Source: Gari tellinella
Lineage: Eukaryota > Mollusca > Bivalvia > Cardiida > Psammobiidae
Assembly (NCBI GenBank): GCA_922989275.2
Contig: OV277867.1
Coordinates: 38,988,070-39,052,069, forward strand
DNA: 64,000 bases
Reading direction: 5' to 3'
In this document: positions 44,691 through 55,213 of the stretch, one piece after another
How positions within the stretch are numbered: position 1 is the first letter of the stretch
Layout of the letters: the number at the start of each line of letters is the position of its first letter
The notes under the pieces: model-generated
Database searches by the model: none
Seen by the model: only the letters and a program-made list of their open reading frames with translations
What the model was told of the DNA's origin: nothing
Translations under genes and position numbers: made by a program

Positions 44691-45113
44691 TAAAGTTATC
44701 CCTAATAATTTGATCATGAAAGGGTGAACTAACTAATTTTCTATAGACAGAAAGTGCATAGCATGCTCAAGGTTTATCAAATGAAAGTGATTTGAAAAGT
44801 CTCTGATTTTGTTTCAAAGAGAAATTTTCTGTAATAAATGGACCTTGTCAGTTGTGGTCTCAAGGGAGAATTAGTCAAAATGAGATATTGAGCAAATATG
44901 TGTTAGATATAAATCACGCAGTGCTTGTCGTGAAAACCTAGTAATTATTATTTGATAATATATTATCGTATGCAGTGATGAGCATATCTGATCTAAAAAA
45001 TAAATAATATTCACGGGATGATTTAGTTAGTCAGGCCCTCTAATAAGACCACTTAATGCGGCTACCGTTTCAAGTTTCAAAGCATATAACAGTTTTAAGC
45101 ATGATAAAATTAA

Positions 45114-45282
45114 CCTTTTCACTATCAATGACGCCATAAGGCGTCTTGCACATATTTTGGATCCTAATAAGGCTGCTTGACAATCGTTTTGAAATTACGT
45201 TAGTCATACCGCCTGAAATCTAACTTTAAAACTATAGTACAGACAAAATGTTAATACAGACGACAATATGGCGGTGAAGGGA
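45114..45282 (+). mobile_element. Family B MITE, core-deleted
   Basis: It follows TTAA at 45,110-45,113 with CCTTTTCACTATCAATGACG and ends ATGGCGGTGAAGGG. Only TTTGGATCCTAATAAGGC is left of the hairpin. Confidence 0.7.
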
Positions 45283-45560
45283 TAAACACCTTACGATCAC
45301 TGTGACCATGGAAGAGTTAATTTGTCACATGTCTTTTAAACCTTCAACCATTTTTCTGTTCGATAGTTCTTATAGACCGGTATTATACTTATTTGATTTA
45401 ATTGGTTTTGAAAAGAATATTGTAAGTAACAGTAAGCAAATTTTCATTGACAACGATGATCAGGTATGACATTATGTCGTATTGAACATATGCGAAGGGT
45501 ATAGTGCAAAACACGTTAGACGAAACCGTAGATGCATAGTGTATTTAACAAATAATTAAA
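45283..45560. other. Unassigned stretch
   Basis: Nothing recognised. Confidence 0.4.
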
Positions 45561-45805
45561 CAGTGGAGAATCTGTTATTCTTTCCCGTTTAAACGCAAAC
45601 GTACGCAAACGCAAATACTAAAACGTAGAAAAGTACAACTTTTTGACAATTCTGATAATTCATATTTATCTTGGTGGCAAACAGTTTGGAGCCCGATCAG
45701 ACGCCGGGTTACCCGGCGTCTGATCTGGCTCCAAACTGTTTGCAGTGGAAATAATAGTCTCAGCGTAAACGCGTTTATTGGGAAAGAATAACGTTTTCTC
45801 CACTG
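45561..45805 (+). mobile_element. Family A MITE
   Basis: Full length. The right flank is TA but the left flank reads TTAAA, so its left TSD base pair has changed. The hairpin is intact. Confidence 0.92.
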
Positions 45806-45901
45806 TACCAATAGTATGCATACTTTTCATATGTTAGGGAATACCTTGTAATGGTACATGTAACTGATGCAAAAATATCCGGATCTCATGTACATCAGAT
45901 A

Positions 45902-46147
45902 CAATGGAGAATCTGTTATTCTTTCCCGTTTAAACGCAAACGTACGCAAACGCAAAACACTAAAACGTAGAAAAGTGCAACTTTTGGAAAATTCTGATAA
46001 TTCATGTTTATCTTGGTTGCAAACAGTTTGGAGCCTGATCAGACGCCGGGTTACCCGGCGTCTGATCTGGCTCCAAACTGTTTCAACTGCAAATAATAGT
46101 TTTAGCGTAAACGCGTTTATTGGGAATGAATAACGTTTTCTCCACTG
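45902..46147 (+). mobile_element. Family A MITE
   Basis: Full length. The left end reads CAATGGAGAATC and the left flank is GATA. It begins about 100 bp after the previous A copy. Confidence 0.92.
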
Positions 46148-46205
46148 TACCGGGTAGCTCAACGTCTTATTTGTCTAAAACCTTTTTTAGATCTCGATTG
46201 ATATA

Positions 46206-46564
46206 CAGTACTCCCTCCCTGTATCGACCCTCCAACAACGATTCCCTCCTTACAACATCGCTTGCCGATGGTCTCCAAACAAGGCACTTATTTCTAACGT
46301 TTTCACTGCTGCAATAACGCTGCTTAAAATTGTCATCTGCTGTTTTTTCTACAATTTACATATTTGTGGACATTATGACATTAAAAAATTAAGGACAAGT
46401 GACAAACAGCTTAAATCCTGATCAGACGCCGTGATACGTGGAGTCTGATTTGGATTTCAGCTGTTTGCGAATGTAAGCCAATTTCCCTCCCTATTACGAC
46501 TCCCTCTTAACAACGCACACAACCTTTGTCTCCCATTGGATGTCGCTGTAGAGAGGGACCACTG
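46206..46564 (+). mobile_element. Family C MITE, full length
   Basis: TA-flanked. The ends CAGTACTCCCTCCCTGTATC and GTAGAGAGGGACCACTG are inverted. The hairpin at about 46,402-46,468 is CAAACAGCTTAAATCCTGAT, GACGCCGTGATACGTGG and a return arm. Confidence 0.88.
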
Positions 46565-46591
46565 TAACGTGTATTTATTTATTTGCAAATA

Positions 46592-47043
46592 CAGTAAACC
46601 TCTTAATGTTGACCACTGAAACGAAGTCTAATTGATTGTAGAAAAGACAGGTGACAGCTTAAAGGAAGGATACAGTAAAACAGAAAGCTTCGAAAGATAC
46701 AGTGGAGAATCTGTTATTCTTTCCCGTTTAAACGCAAACGTACGCAAACGCACAGCGCTAAAACGTAGAAAAGAACAACTTTTGGACAATTCTGATATTT
46801 CATGTTTATCTTGGTGGCAAACAGTTTGGAGCCTGATCAGACGCCGGGTTACCCGGCGTCTGATCTGGCTCCAAACTGTTTGTAAAAGAAAAAATAGTTT
46901 TAGCGTAAACGCGTTTATCGGGAAAGAATAAAAGATTCTCCACTGTACTTGCTGTTTTGCTGTCACCTTGCTTTAAGAAGTCGCCTATCGTAAACGCCTA
47001 ATAATTAACATAATTTAGTGGTCGTAATAGAGAGGTTTTACTG
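46592..47043 (+). mobile_element. Family D MITE, interrupted by an A copy
   Basis: TA-flanked. The left end CAGTAAACCTCTTAATGTTG and right end TCGTAATAGAGAGGTTTTAC are pogo/Tigger-like inverted repeats. The type-2 hairpin arm ACAGTAAAACAGAAAGCTTC is cut near its centre by the A element at 46,700. Confidence 0.85.
46700..46945 (+). mobile_element. Family A MITE nested in D
   Basis: Inserted at a TA near the tip of the D hairpin. TA is present on both sides (46,698-46,699 and 46,946-46,947). Full length. Confidence 0.94.
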
Positions 47044-47301
47044 TAGATTTGTACTTTTCTATGAGGCACTAAGCTGCTATCGGAACTAGTTAGGACGTTG
47101 CATTGTTTTTTATGTCTCTTTCCACTATACAAATTGACTTTTCCTGACACCGCCGGAGTTTCCAGGCCATTTCACTTGCCTGAATTATTATTATCACAGC
47201 ATGTTTTGTCTGGCTTTTAACTGGCTGTGAAAGACTTTGTCTCGATAATGACCAGACATTGTCAATATTCTATTCAGTCAGCCTTCGTTAGCTACAATAT
47301 A

Positions 47302-47505
47302 CAGTAAAACCTCTCTATTACAACCACCAAATTGTTTTGAATATAAGATGTTTACGACAGGTGACTGCTTAAAGCACGGTGGCAGTAAAAGAGAAAGCTC
47401 CTTAAGGAGCTTTCTGTTTTACTGTCACTTTGCTTTAAGCTGTCATTTGTCTTTTATAAGTCAATCTAGCGTCGTTTTAGTGGTCGTAATAGAGGGGTTT
47501 TACTG
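47302..47505 (+). mobile_element. Family D MITE, uninterrupted reference copy
   Basis: TA-flanked, 204 bp. The ends are CAGTAAAACCTCTCTATTAC and AGAGGGGTTTTACTG. The central hairpin GGTGGCAGTAAAAGAGAAAG, CTCCTTAAGGAG and the return arm lies at about 47,374-47,440. Confidence 0.9.
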
Positions 47506-47662
47506 TACTAGCTATAGAGTTAATTCAGTAATATTGGTTACCGACTAACAACAATAACGATTATTCGTTTAGGGGGGTCACCACATACACTATCTTAATA
47601 TAGTATTAGTTATCAATAACCAAATGTATAATGCATTTTTGTAACAAATAACAAGCTATATA

Positions 47663-48024
47663 CAACGCCCCCTCTCTACAACGGCCCTCCCAACAACGAA
47701 TTCCTCCTAAAAACAACCCTTGTCGCAGTTCCCCAAACAGGACAATTATGTTTTACGCTTTTACCGCTGCAATATAGTCTGCTTAAAATTGTAGTCTGCT
47801 GTTTTTCTCAAAGTAACATAATGGACATTTTAACAGAAAAAAGTTTTAAAAATAAACAAACTTAATGACGAGTGACAAACAGCTTGACTCGCGTAACGAG
47901 GCATCTGATCTTGACTCAAGCTGTTTGCAAATGTAAGCCAATTTCCCTCCCTATAACTACTCCTTCCGAACAACGCACACACTATTTGTCTCCCATTTGG
48001 TGTCGTTGTAGAGAGGGAGCACAG
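47663..48024 (+). mobile_element. Family C MITE
   Basis: It starts CAACGCCCCCTCTCTACAAC after TA and ends GTAGAGAGGGAGCACAG before TA. The left hairpin arm is shortened: CAAACAGCTTGACTCGCGTA, then ATCTGATCTTGACTCAAGCT. Confidence 0.85.
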
Positions 48025-48322
48025 TATACCAATATACTAATATTTATGGGTTATTTCAGTAATGACGACACCAGAAAGAAGTAGAACGTTAGAAGGTTAC
48101 TATTATTGTAAGTTGTGTGAAGTTTATGAGGTTTTGTGTACTTGCGTCTTTGCCCTTTGCGACGACAATAAGTACATGTAAGGGTCCACTTTGGTCGAGA
48201 TGCGGATGACGTTAGAAAACAAATTGTTAGTTTTTAGGAGTGCACATGTTTTAATGTAGGCTTATAATAGGAAACTTCGGAAACTTCTAGAGGGCCATTG
48301 CTCTTCAGTTTATTTCTGTGTA

Positions 48323-48861
48323 AGCCCTTCACCTCATAGCCTGTCTCTAGTTTTGAAGATAGATGACCACGTACAGTGGAGAATCTGTTATTCTTTCCCG
48401 ATAAACGCGTTTACGCTAAAACTATTTTTTCTTTTACAAACAGTTTGGAGCCAGATCAGACGCCGGGTAACCCGGCGTCTGATCAGGCTCCAAACTGTTT
48501 GCCACCAAGATAAACATGAACTATCAGAATTGTCCAAAAGTTGTTCTTTTCTACGTTTTAGTGCTTTGCGTTTGCGTACGTTTGCGTTTAAACGGGAAAG
48601 AATAACAGATTCTCCACTGTAGCCTGTCTCTAGTTTTGAAGATAGATGACCACGTAAAAGCAGGTTGAACGTTGAACTATTTTCCCTAAAGGCGCATTGT
48701 GCTTTACTTTCAGCCTAGAGTTAAGGTACCATATGCATGGATGTATTGGGACATATTTCCTATGGTTCATATTCACGACTCTAAAAGGTTGAACTATTCT
48801 TTTAAGTGGAGGGATCAATTAAATGTGTTATAAGTCGTACATGTATCTATAAAGTAATTGG
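48323..48861 (+). mobile_element. Family G MITE interrupted by an A copy
   Basis: It starts AGCCCTTCACCTCATAGCCT and ends AAAGTAATTGG before TTAA (48,862-48,865). The hairpin is decayed (GCAGGTTGAACGTTGAACTA...GCTTTACTTTCAGCC). A family A copy lies inside, flanked by a 37-bp direct repeat. Confidence 0.78.
48374..48619 (-). mobile_element. Family A MITE with 37-bp flanking repeat
   Basis: Full length. The same 37 bp (TAGCCTGTCTCTAGTTTTGA...GACCACGTA) lies immediately left (48,337-48,373) and right (48,620-48,656). An ordinary insertion would duplicate only TA. Confidence 0.94.
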
Positions 48862-48865
48862 TTAA

Positions 48866-49437
48866 TATGTTATCTATTGTAGAACTGTTCATGCTCAACA
48901 CATGATTGGCTGCTGTTTTTTCAACACACAGCTCGGATTTACCAGAACGTTTGCCAATTGCGTTAAAGCAGATCGAGTATGATAAGTTAACTGTCATCTA
49001 CAGGTCTGGAATCTTGGCATCATATGAATGAAGTATCGGACAATAATGGACAAATGACCGTTCACTAACCTTTACACTGAACTGCACTTAACGAATATGT
49101 TAAACATTCTAGGACAATATGCGAGATACAATAATGCATGGCGACTTGTGGCTAATCAACGTTTTAGTGTTTACAAGTTAAAACTGTCGAATCTCGATAT
49201 GTCATTTAGTCACATTTCAACTTTAAAAGATGGGTTAGTGAAACCCACGAGCTAAATATCGCAATTTAGCTGTAGAAATGTAGATTAATTCGACTTGAGC
49301 TAGTTAGATTCAGGCTATTATTACAAAAACTGAAAAGTGTGTTTTGGAGGGTTTCTAACAAACGTGTTAAATATCTTTCCAGAAAATCCTCATTTGCTGT
49401 TGGATGAATGCATATATATTTTAGATACAGTGGAGAC
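48866..49437. other. Unassigned stretch
   Basis: Nothing recognised. Confidence 0.4.
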
Positions 49438-49836
49438 AACGTAATTTTTTCCCGTTTAACCCTTTCCCTTATAGAAGCGACATTTAGCACATGCATGTTA
49501 TTCACCCTCTGAATAAAATAGTTCCAAATTATACCGTAGTCAATATGTGTCATATTTGAAACTTTCCTTACTCTAGCAGGTAATATCTTAAAGCAGGCTA
49601 AAAGTAAAGCAGAATGCGCCATATGGCGCATTCTGCTTTACTTTCAACCTGCTTTAAGTAGCCACCCATTTTTAAAACTAGAAACAGACTATCTGGTAAT
49701 GGGTTAAACGCGACAAAAGCGCAAATGCATTGCAATGAAACTTTTCTTGACAATTTTGATCTTAATCCGAGTGGTATACAGTTTGACGCCTGATCAAAAG
49801 AATATGGAAATGGAAAGAATATCGTCTTCACTCCTG
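49438..49836 (+). mobile_element. Family A MITE split by a G copy
   Basis: The left TIR CAGTGGAGACAACGTAATTT and CCCGTTTAA are separated by a G element from AACGCGACAAAAGCGCAAAT, ACAGTTTGACGCCTGATCA and the right end TCACTCCTG before TA. The hairpin right arm has been lost. Confidence 0.8.
49460..49703 (-). mobile_element. Family G MITE nested in A
   Basis: TTAA at 49,456-49,459 and 49,704-49,707, arising from the single TTAA in the GTTTAAAC of family A. A near-perfect type-2 hairpin is centred on GCGCCATATGGCGC near 49,620. Confidence 0.92.
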
Positions 49837-49879
49837 TATGGACAATGCCAAATAGTGCTAGGAATATATTTATCAATTA

Positions 49880-50204
49880 CATCCCTCTCTACAACGACCC
49901 TCCCAACAACGATTCCCTCCTTACAATGACCCTGCGGCAGTTCCCTAAACAGGACAATTATGTTTTATTGATGTAATATCGTCTGCCTAAAACTGTCGTC
50001 TGCTGTTTTTCTCAAAGTAACATATGAGTGGATATTTTGAAAGACCAAAACTAATGATGAGTGACAAACAGCTTGGATCTGGTTTCAAGCTGTTTGCAAA
50101 TGTAAGAAAAGTCATAACACTCCCTCCATATAACGACTCAATCCTCCGCACAACACATATAATCTGTGTCTCCCATTGGGTGTCGTTGTAGAGAGGGAGC
50201 ACTT
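49880..50204 (+). mobile_element. Family C MITE, core-deleted
   Basis: It starts CATCCCTCTCTACAACGACC and ends GTTGTAGAGAGGGAGCACTT. The hairpin is reduced to CAAACAGCTTGGATCTGGTT plus TCAAGCTGTTTG (about 50,064-50,096). Confidence 0.85.
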
Positions 50205-50221
50205 TACTTCCTTAATACATA

Positions 50222-50477
50222 CAGTGGAGAAAACGTTATTCTTTCCTGTTTAAACGCAAACGTACGCAAACGCACGCAAACGCAAAGCACTAAACCGTAG
50301 AAAAGTGCAACTTTTGGACAATTCTGATAATTCATGTTTATCTTGGTGGCAAACAGTTTGGAGCCTGATCAGACGCCGGTTTACCCGGCGTCTGATCTGG
50401 CTCCAAACTGTTTGCACTGCAAACAATAGATTTAGCGTAAACGCGTTTATTGGGAAAAAATAACAGATTCTCCACTG
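50222..50477 (+). mobile_element. Family A MITE
   Basis: Full length. It carries one extra ACGCAAACGC unit in the left arm, so it is 256 bp. The hairpin tip is GGTTTACCCGG. Confidence 0.92.
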
Positions 50478-50606
50478 TACATCGTCTTTCCAAGACAGAT
50501 GCTCATTTGAATGACAGACTAGTAGATTGAAGTTAAATGAGAAAATGTGTTTAGGATTGAGTAACACGCCGAGAGAGTTCCGATAAGGGATAATTAAAAA
50601 TTGTAA

Positions 50607-50833
50607 CCCTTTACTCCAAAGTCTGTTTCTTGTTTCGTAGAGAGGTGACCACTTAAAACAGGGCAAACATAAAGCCGAATACGCATTAAGGCGCATTATG
50701 CTTTTCATTAGATTGCTTTATGCTACCATCTGCTAGAAAATGGACATTTCTTTTCTTTTGGTACATGTTCATGACTGTATGAATTGGAACTGTTTTTTTA
50801 GTGAAGGCGCTTACATGTATATGGTGTAAGATG
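50607..50833 (+). mobile_element. Family G MITE
   Basis: It starts CCCTTTACTCCAAAGTCTG and ends TGTAAGATG before TTAA. The hairpin around GCATTAAGGCGC is diverged. It has CATCTGCTAGAAAATGG and GTTCATGACTGTATGAATTG in the 3' part. Confidence 0.75.
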
Positions 50834-51110
50834 TTAAGTGTTTGTGACGTATCCTAAAATTGATCTCTATATGCATTTTGATAGAAACATAAAGAATATT
50901 AGCATTATAATACATGTACCAGATTTGTATAGCACTGTTTTCAAACAGGAGTTGTGCGTTCAAAAGCACTGTTGTTTTATGATCCCCCCATTGTATCGTG
51001 AGACAAGGATTTGTATCCTCAATAACTTTAAGCGAAAAGTACGTTTTATACTAAAACTAATTCGTATATTTAGTTCGTGTAAAGCCGACAGCGTTATCAG
51101 AATTATACAA

Positions 51111-51366
51111 CAGGACTGCCATAAGTTGACATGAAAAATCCTAAGATTTCCAAATTTGCATTTTTCAAGTGCGATTTTACCGTACCTCTACCACATAGCC
51201 TGTTTCTAGCTTTGTTGACACGTGACTACTTAAAGCAGGCTGAAAGTAAAGCAGAATGCACCTTAATGCACATTCTGCTTTACTTTCAGCCTGCTTTAAG
51301 CTACATGTGCCATGTACCAGAAAAATTCCGATTATTTAGGAAAGATTCGGAGAAATGGCAGCCCTG
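51111..51366 (+). mobile_element. Family J element with type-2 hairpin
   Basis: The ends CAGGACTGCCAT and ATGGCAGCCCTG are inverted, with further pairing between AAAAATCCTAAGATTTCC and GGAAAGATTCGGAG only partly. ATACAA flanks both sides (51,105-51,110 and 51,367-51,372). The centre is a near-perfect hairpin, AAAGCAGGCTGAAAGTAAAG...CTTTACTTTCAGCCTGCTTT, the same cassette as family G. Confidence 0.8.
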
Positions 51367-51544
51367 ATACAATATAACACAATCCCATTTCACAAAAGAT
51401 TTTCAATATAATATTGAGAAAAAAAACAGTTTGTATTTTCATCCAATTAAATTATTTTTCTAAATTCATATCACATGTATGTAATTCTTTGTACATATTA
51501 AAATCTGAATTTTAAGCAAAAGTTCAGACGGCAATTTAACCTTC

Positions 51545-51805
51545 TAAACCCTTTCCCAATATAAGCCCATTTTAGCGCACTTGATTTATTCTTGACCTGG
51601 GTAAACCATTCAAATTTATACAGTCCTGAACATTTACTATAATAAATATGGTATGTCCTAAAATAAGTATATCGTAAAGGATGACAGCTTTATAGCAGAC
51701 TGAGAGTATAGCAGAAATCGCCATAACGTGCATTTTTCTTTACTCTTAACCCTTTTTTAAGTGATCACATGTCTTCAAAACTAGAAAAAATATGAGGTAA
51801 AAATA
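51545..51805 (-). mobile_element. Family G MITE, decayed
   Basis: CCCTTTCCCAATATAAGCCC, ATAGCAGACTGAGAGTATAG, CTTTACTCTTAACCC and AGTGATCACATGTCTTCAAA mark a reversed G copy. The ends are uncertain. Confidence 0.6.
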
Positions 51806-51824
51806 AATGTCCCACTCCTAGTAC

Positions 51825-51945
51825 AATGGTTATTAGTAAACGATTTGGATCATGATCAAACACCGCGTAACGCGTCATCTGATCAAAGTCAAAACTGTTA
51901 CACTCTTTACAATATTGCTATAGTCATTATAGCCAATATTAAAGC
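51825..51945 (+). mobile_element. Family L fragment with hairpin
   Basis: TAGTAAACGATTTGGATCAT, CACCGCGTAACGCG and ATCTGATCAAAGTC form a decayed type-1 hairpin. Confidence 0.5.
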
Positions 51946-52495
51946 TTAACGCTGTGGATTTAAGGTAGACGATACATTATCAGCACTAACGTTTTCGCGT
52001 TAAAGCAAAGAATGTTTTGCCATATGTAGCAAAGAGCAGTTTTGATACATTTAACATTACTACCTATTTGTAGGTACCGTTACTATTATCATTCGTAGAC
52101 CAATACTACTCGTTTCCGATATTTTTTAAGATCTGGAACTAAGACACTTCTAGTTTCCTAATCGACAGAAAACTAAAGCCGCCGAAATCACGTAATCCAT
52201 TTCAATTCTTGCACACCCAGTTCGAGACGGGGTATACAATATCGTATTCCCCTGATATTGGACCAATCAGATTCTGAGACTATTCTCCGGCTTGTAATTA
52301 TATTTTTATGGCGTTACTATGGCAGTGAACTGCTAAAAGTCAATGTGTTGTTTAAAACGTGTTGACAAGCCAGACTAACATGATTTATTAGACTTAGAAC
52401 GCACGACAATCTCTCAATTGTTTACACACGAAAAGAAGTGATTCTTAAATGAATATTGACGTGCCTCGTGTTTGTTAACAGTGAAAAGGACAGTA
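51946..52495. other. Unassigned stretch
   Basis: Nothing recognised. Confidence 0.4.
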
Positions 52496-52691
52496 CAGTA
52501 ACACCTCTATATTACGACCACTAAAACGTAGGCTAATTGATTGAATAAAAGACAGGCAACCGTATAAGACAAGGTGACAGTAAATAGACATCTCCTAAAT
52601 GAGCTTTCTGTTTTACTTTACCTTGCTTTAAGCAGTAACCGCACTTAAACACCTATTAATTAACATATTAGTGGTAATTTGAGAGAAACTG
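52496..52691 (+). mobile_element. Family D MITE, diverged
   Basis: TA-flanked. The ends are CAGTAACACCTCTATATTAC and TTGAGAGAAACTGTACTG. The hairpin has decayed to GGTGACAGTAAATAGACATC...CTTTCTGTTTTACTTTACC. Confidence 0.8.
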
Positions 52692-53252
52692 TACTGTATG
52701 TGTCACTATGAAAGAGATTGTGCCAAAATAATTATTTCCGTTTTAAACTGTGTAGAGCTAGATCATCAGATGCCACATTAGTCAACGTCCGGTCAGGCTC
52801 AAAACTGTTTACTGTACCATGAAGTGTTAAAATGACTGAAAACCATATTTCGTCTGTTCATTTTTTTTATTTTTATTTTTTTTGAAAATTGATGTTAGGC
52901 GCCTATGCAAACACGAATATTTTAGATTAAGACAATGAGTTCAATTTGAATCGAACCCGTGCGAAGAAGTCAAATCAAGATATGCATTGAAATTAAAGCT
53001 GCGTCCGCCACGGAGGCATTTTTATTTGACAGTCTATTTTATCATATTTGTGTTGTATGTCTTGGTGTTTAAAACAAAATTTTACCCCGCCTTAGGTCGG
53101 AGAAGAAAAAACGCTGGAGAAAATGTAAAACAATAAGATTCAATGATTTCTCTTGAAGTTGTTTGATACCGCCCATATTTGTTTAACGCTATACGCACGA
53201 TACTCCTAAATATTTGTTTGCATTTGAGTATTTGTTTCTGCAAAAACACCAC
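52692..53252. other. Unassigned stretch
   Basis: A remnant near 52,745-52,810 (ACTGTGTAGAGCTAGATCAT, GGTCAGGCTCAAAACTGTTT) is a decayed family A or B hairpin. A T-rich run lies at 52,860-52,882. Nothing else was recognised. Confidence 0.35.
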
Positions 53253-53468
53253 GGGCCCGTTTTATAAAACATCGTACGAAAAATGGTATCGTAGGTCAGA
53301 TGTCTCAATTATTATTTTTTTCTTTATCTAATCATGTCTTGTGACCTCTCTTTAGAATCCAAAGATATGTCACAAGACATGATTAGATAGAGAAATCAGA
53401 AATTAAATGTATTTTAAAGATTTGACGTACGACCTTTTTTGTCGTACGAAGTTTTATGAAACGGGCCC
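53253..53468. mobile_element. Family F element
   Basis: Inverted ends GGGCCCGTTTTATAAAACAT and TTTTATGAAACGGGCCC, inner ATCGTACGA/GTCGTACGA, and a core ATCTAATCATGTCTTGTGAC...GTCACAAGACATGATTAGAT. Confidence 0.85.
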
Positions 53469-53579
53469 CTGGTTTTGAGTCTCTTTAACACGCCATTTAC
53501 ATTGTTTAAAATAAATTACATGAGCGTTTAGTTTCGTATACACTGGATAAAAAACTCGCCACTGTACTACATGTACGTA

Positions 53580-53825
53580 CAGTGGAGAATCTGTTATTCT
53601 TTCCCGTTTAAACGCAAACGTACGCAAACGCAAAACACTAAAACGTAGAAAAGAACAACTTTTGGACAATTCTGATAATTCATGTTTATCTTGGTGGCAA
53701 ACAGTCTGGAGCCTGGTCAGACGCCGGGTTACCCGGCGTCTGATCTGGCTCCAAACTGTTTGCACTGCAAATAATAGTTTTAGCGTAAACGCGTTTATTG
53801 GGAAAGAATAACAGATTCTCCACTG
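53580..53825 (+). mobile_element. Family A MITE
   Basis: TA-flanked and full length with an intact hairpin. CACTGTACTACATGTACGTA just upstream may be the end of another copy. Confidence 0.93.
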
Positions 53826-53829
53826 TATT

Positions 53830-54440
53830 ATGTATTTCATTTGGAGCGTAACTTTTATTCAGGTTTGGGTAAACTTGAGATAAGTGTTGCAACAGTTATT
53901 GCCAAGATTAAATGCAGAGAAGTTTCGATGACATTTTAGCAAAACAAATTGTCAATTCAACTCAACATCTACGTAAAGAATAAAGTCGAACGGTTAAGAT
54001 GTGTCATGAATATAAATACTAATAATTCAAAAATAAGTTTGTTGTTCCTTTTGCAGATTGCATGATGTATCTAATGTAGGGAAAATTCAATGCATATGGT
54101 GTTTCAAAATAATTACAGTAAACGTTAGATCATACTATGATTTCAATTGATTAAGTATCCTACAAAAATAATTCAAATGTATTAAGACCTTATTGTGAAA
54201 TTTTAAATATATTCTATATCGCTTAGATAAATCCCACACTCATCGTACGATGTACTGTGTACATTAATTTTTCGTTTATTTATGCTCGATTTTCTTCTTC
54301 AATGGTTAGATTGATTTCATTGTCGATATACATTAAATGATTGTAGATCCACGGTGCTTAAAAGTACGCTGAATCTGTAGTTTACATTCTGCTATCTCGA
54401 TGGCTACATACAATATTTTCTTGATAACAACAAGAGTGTA
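53830..54440. other. Unassigned AT-rich stretch
   Basis: Nothing recognised. Confidence 0.4.
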
Positions 54441-54444
54441 TTAA

Positions 54445-54661
54445 CCCTTTGAACCCTAGTCCCGCATATAGGCGTTCTTTTCAAACGGTATACATCTGAA
54501 AAGTGCACTTGTCCTATGCAAACAGTGAATACCCAGATCAGAGGGCTCCTTCACTGTTTGTCATAATGCTTTAACATTGACAAAACCCCTAAAAAGTCAG
54601 AAATGGACTAGAATAAAATGGAAACTGGGATTATCCATTTAAAGTTTCAGGGAGGAAAGAG
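54445..54661 (+). mobile_element. Family E MITE with collapsed hairpin
   Basis: TTAA at 54,441-54,444 and 54,662-54,665. Left arm GCAAACAGTGAATACCCAGA, GAGGGCTCC, then TTCACTGTTTGTC, so most of the return arm is deleted. Confidence 0.85.
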
Positions 54662-54774
54662 TTAAGCCGCCATGCACTGACCTATGTTTGTTAAGCCAAT
54701 GAGTTTGGCATGGTTAAAAGTTTGGTTGTTGTATTGCTTAGGCTGATATTCATACTGCTTACATACTTCACCAT

Positions 54775-54900
54775 AAAAGCGCTAAATTCGATTTCGGAAA
54801 CAGATTGGATCCTGATCAGATTCTACATTACGCGAAGCCTGATCAGGATCCAAACTGTTTGACATTCGTATCAACATACCAGTGGTCAGGCTGCTACAAA
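54775..54900 (+). mobile_element. Family L fragment with hairpin
   Basis: GGAAACAGATTGGATCCTGA...CTGATCAGGATCCAAACTGT is a type-1 hairpin around TACATTACGCG. The element ends are unclear. Confidence 0.5.
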
Positions 54901-55079
54901 TAATCACATTCTAACACAAAAGTTTAGGCAATAAATTATATTCAGGCTCCAAACTGTCAGATACTCGTTGAAGCACATCGCCAGCGTTTGCGATGAATCG
55001 CGATTTTCGCCACTGTATCGTGTTTTTGTTAACTATATATTCTTTAAATGTATATAACAATGTGCAAGACATTTATGTT

Positions 55080-55213
55080 CAAATAGTGGTGACTTATAGG
55101 CCCACTGGGCCGGGTGCAAATTTTTTGTATTTAAACAATATTTTGTTAAAACATTATGTACTATGCATATATCACAATAATAAAATATTTACTTACTTAC
55201 TTACTTACTTATA
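55080..55213 (+). mobile_element. Possible LINE 3' tail with (TTAC)n
   Basis: CACAATAATAAAATATT followed by five TTAC units is the layout of some non-LTR retrotransposon 3' ends (AATAAA-like signal plus a short tandem tail). No RT sequence lies upstream, so this is tentative. Confidence 0.35.
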
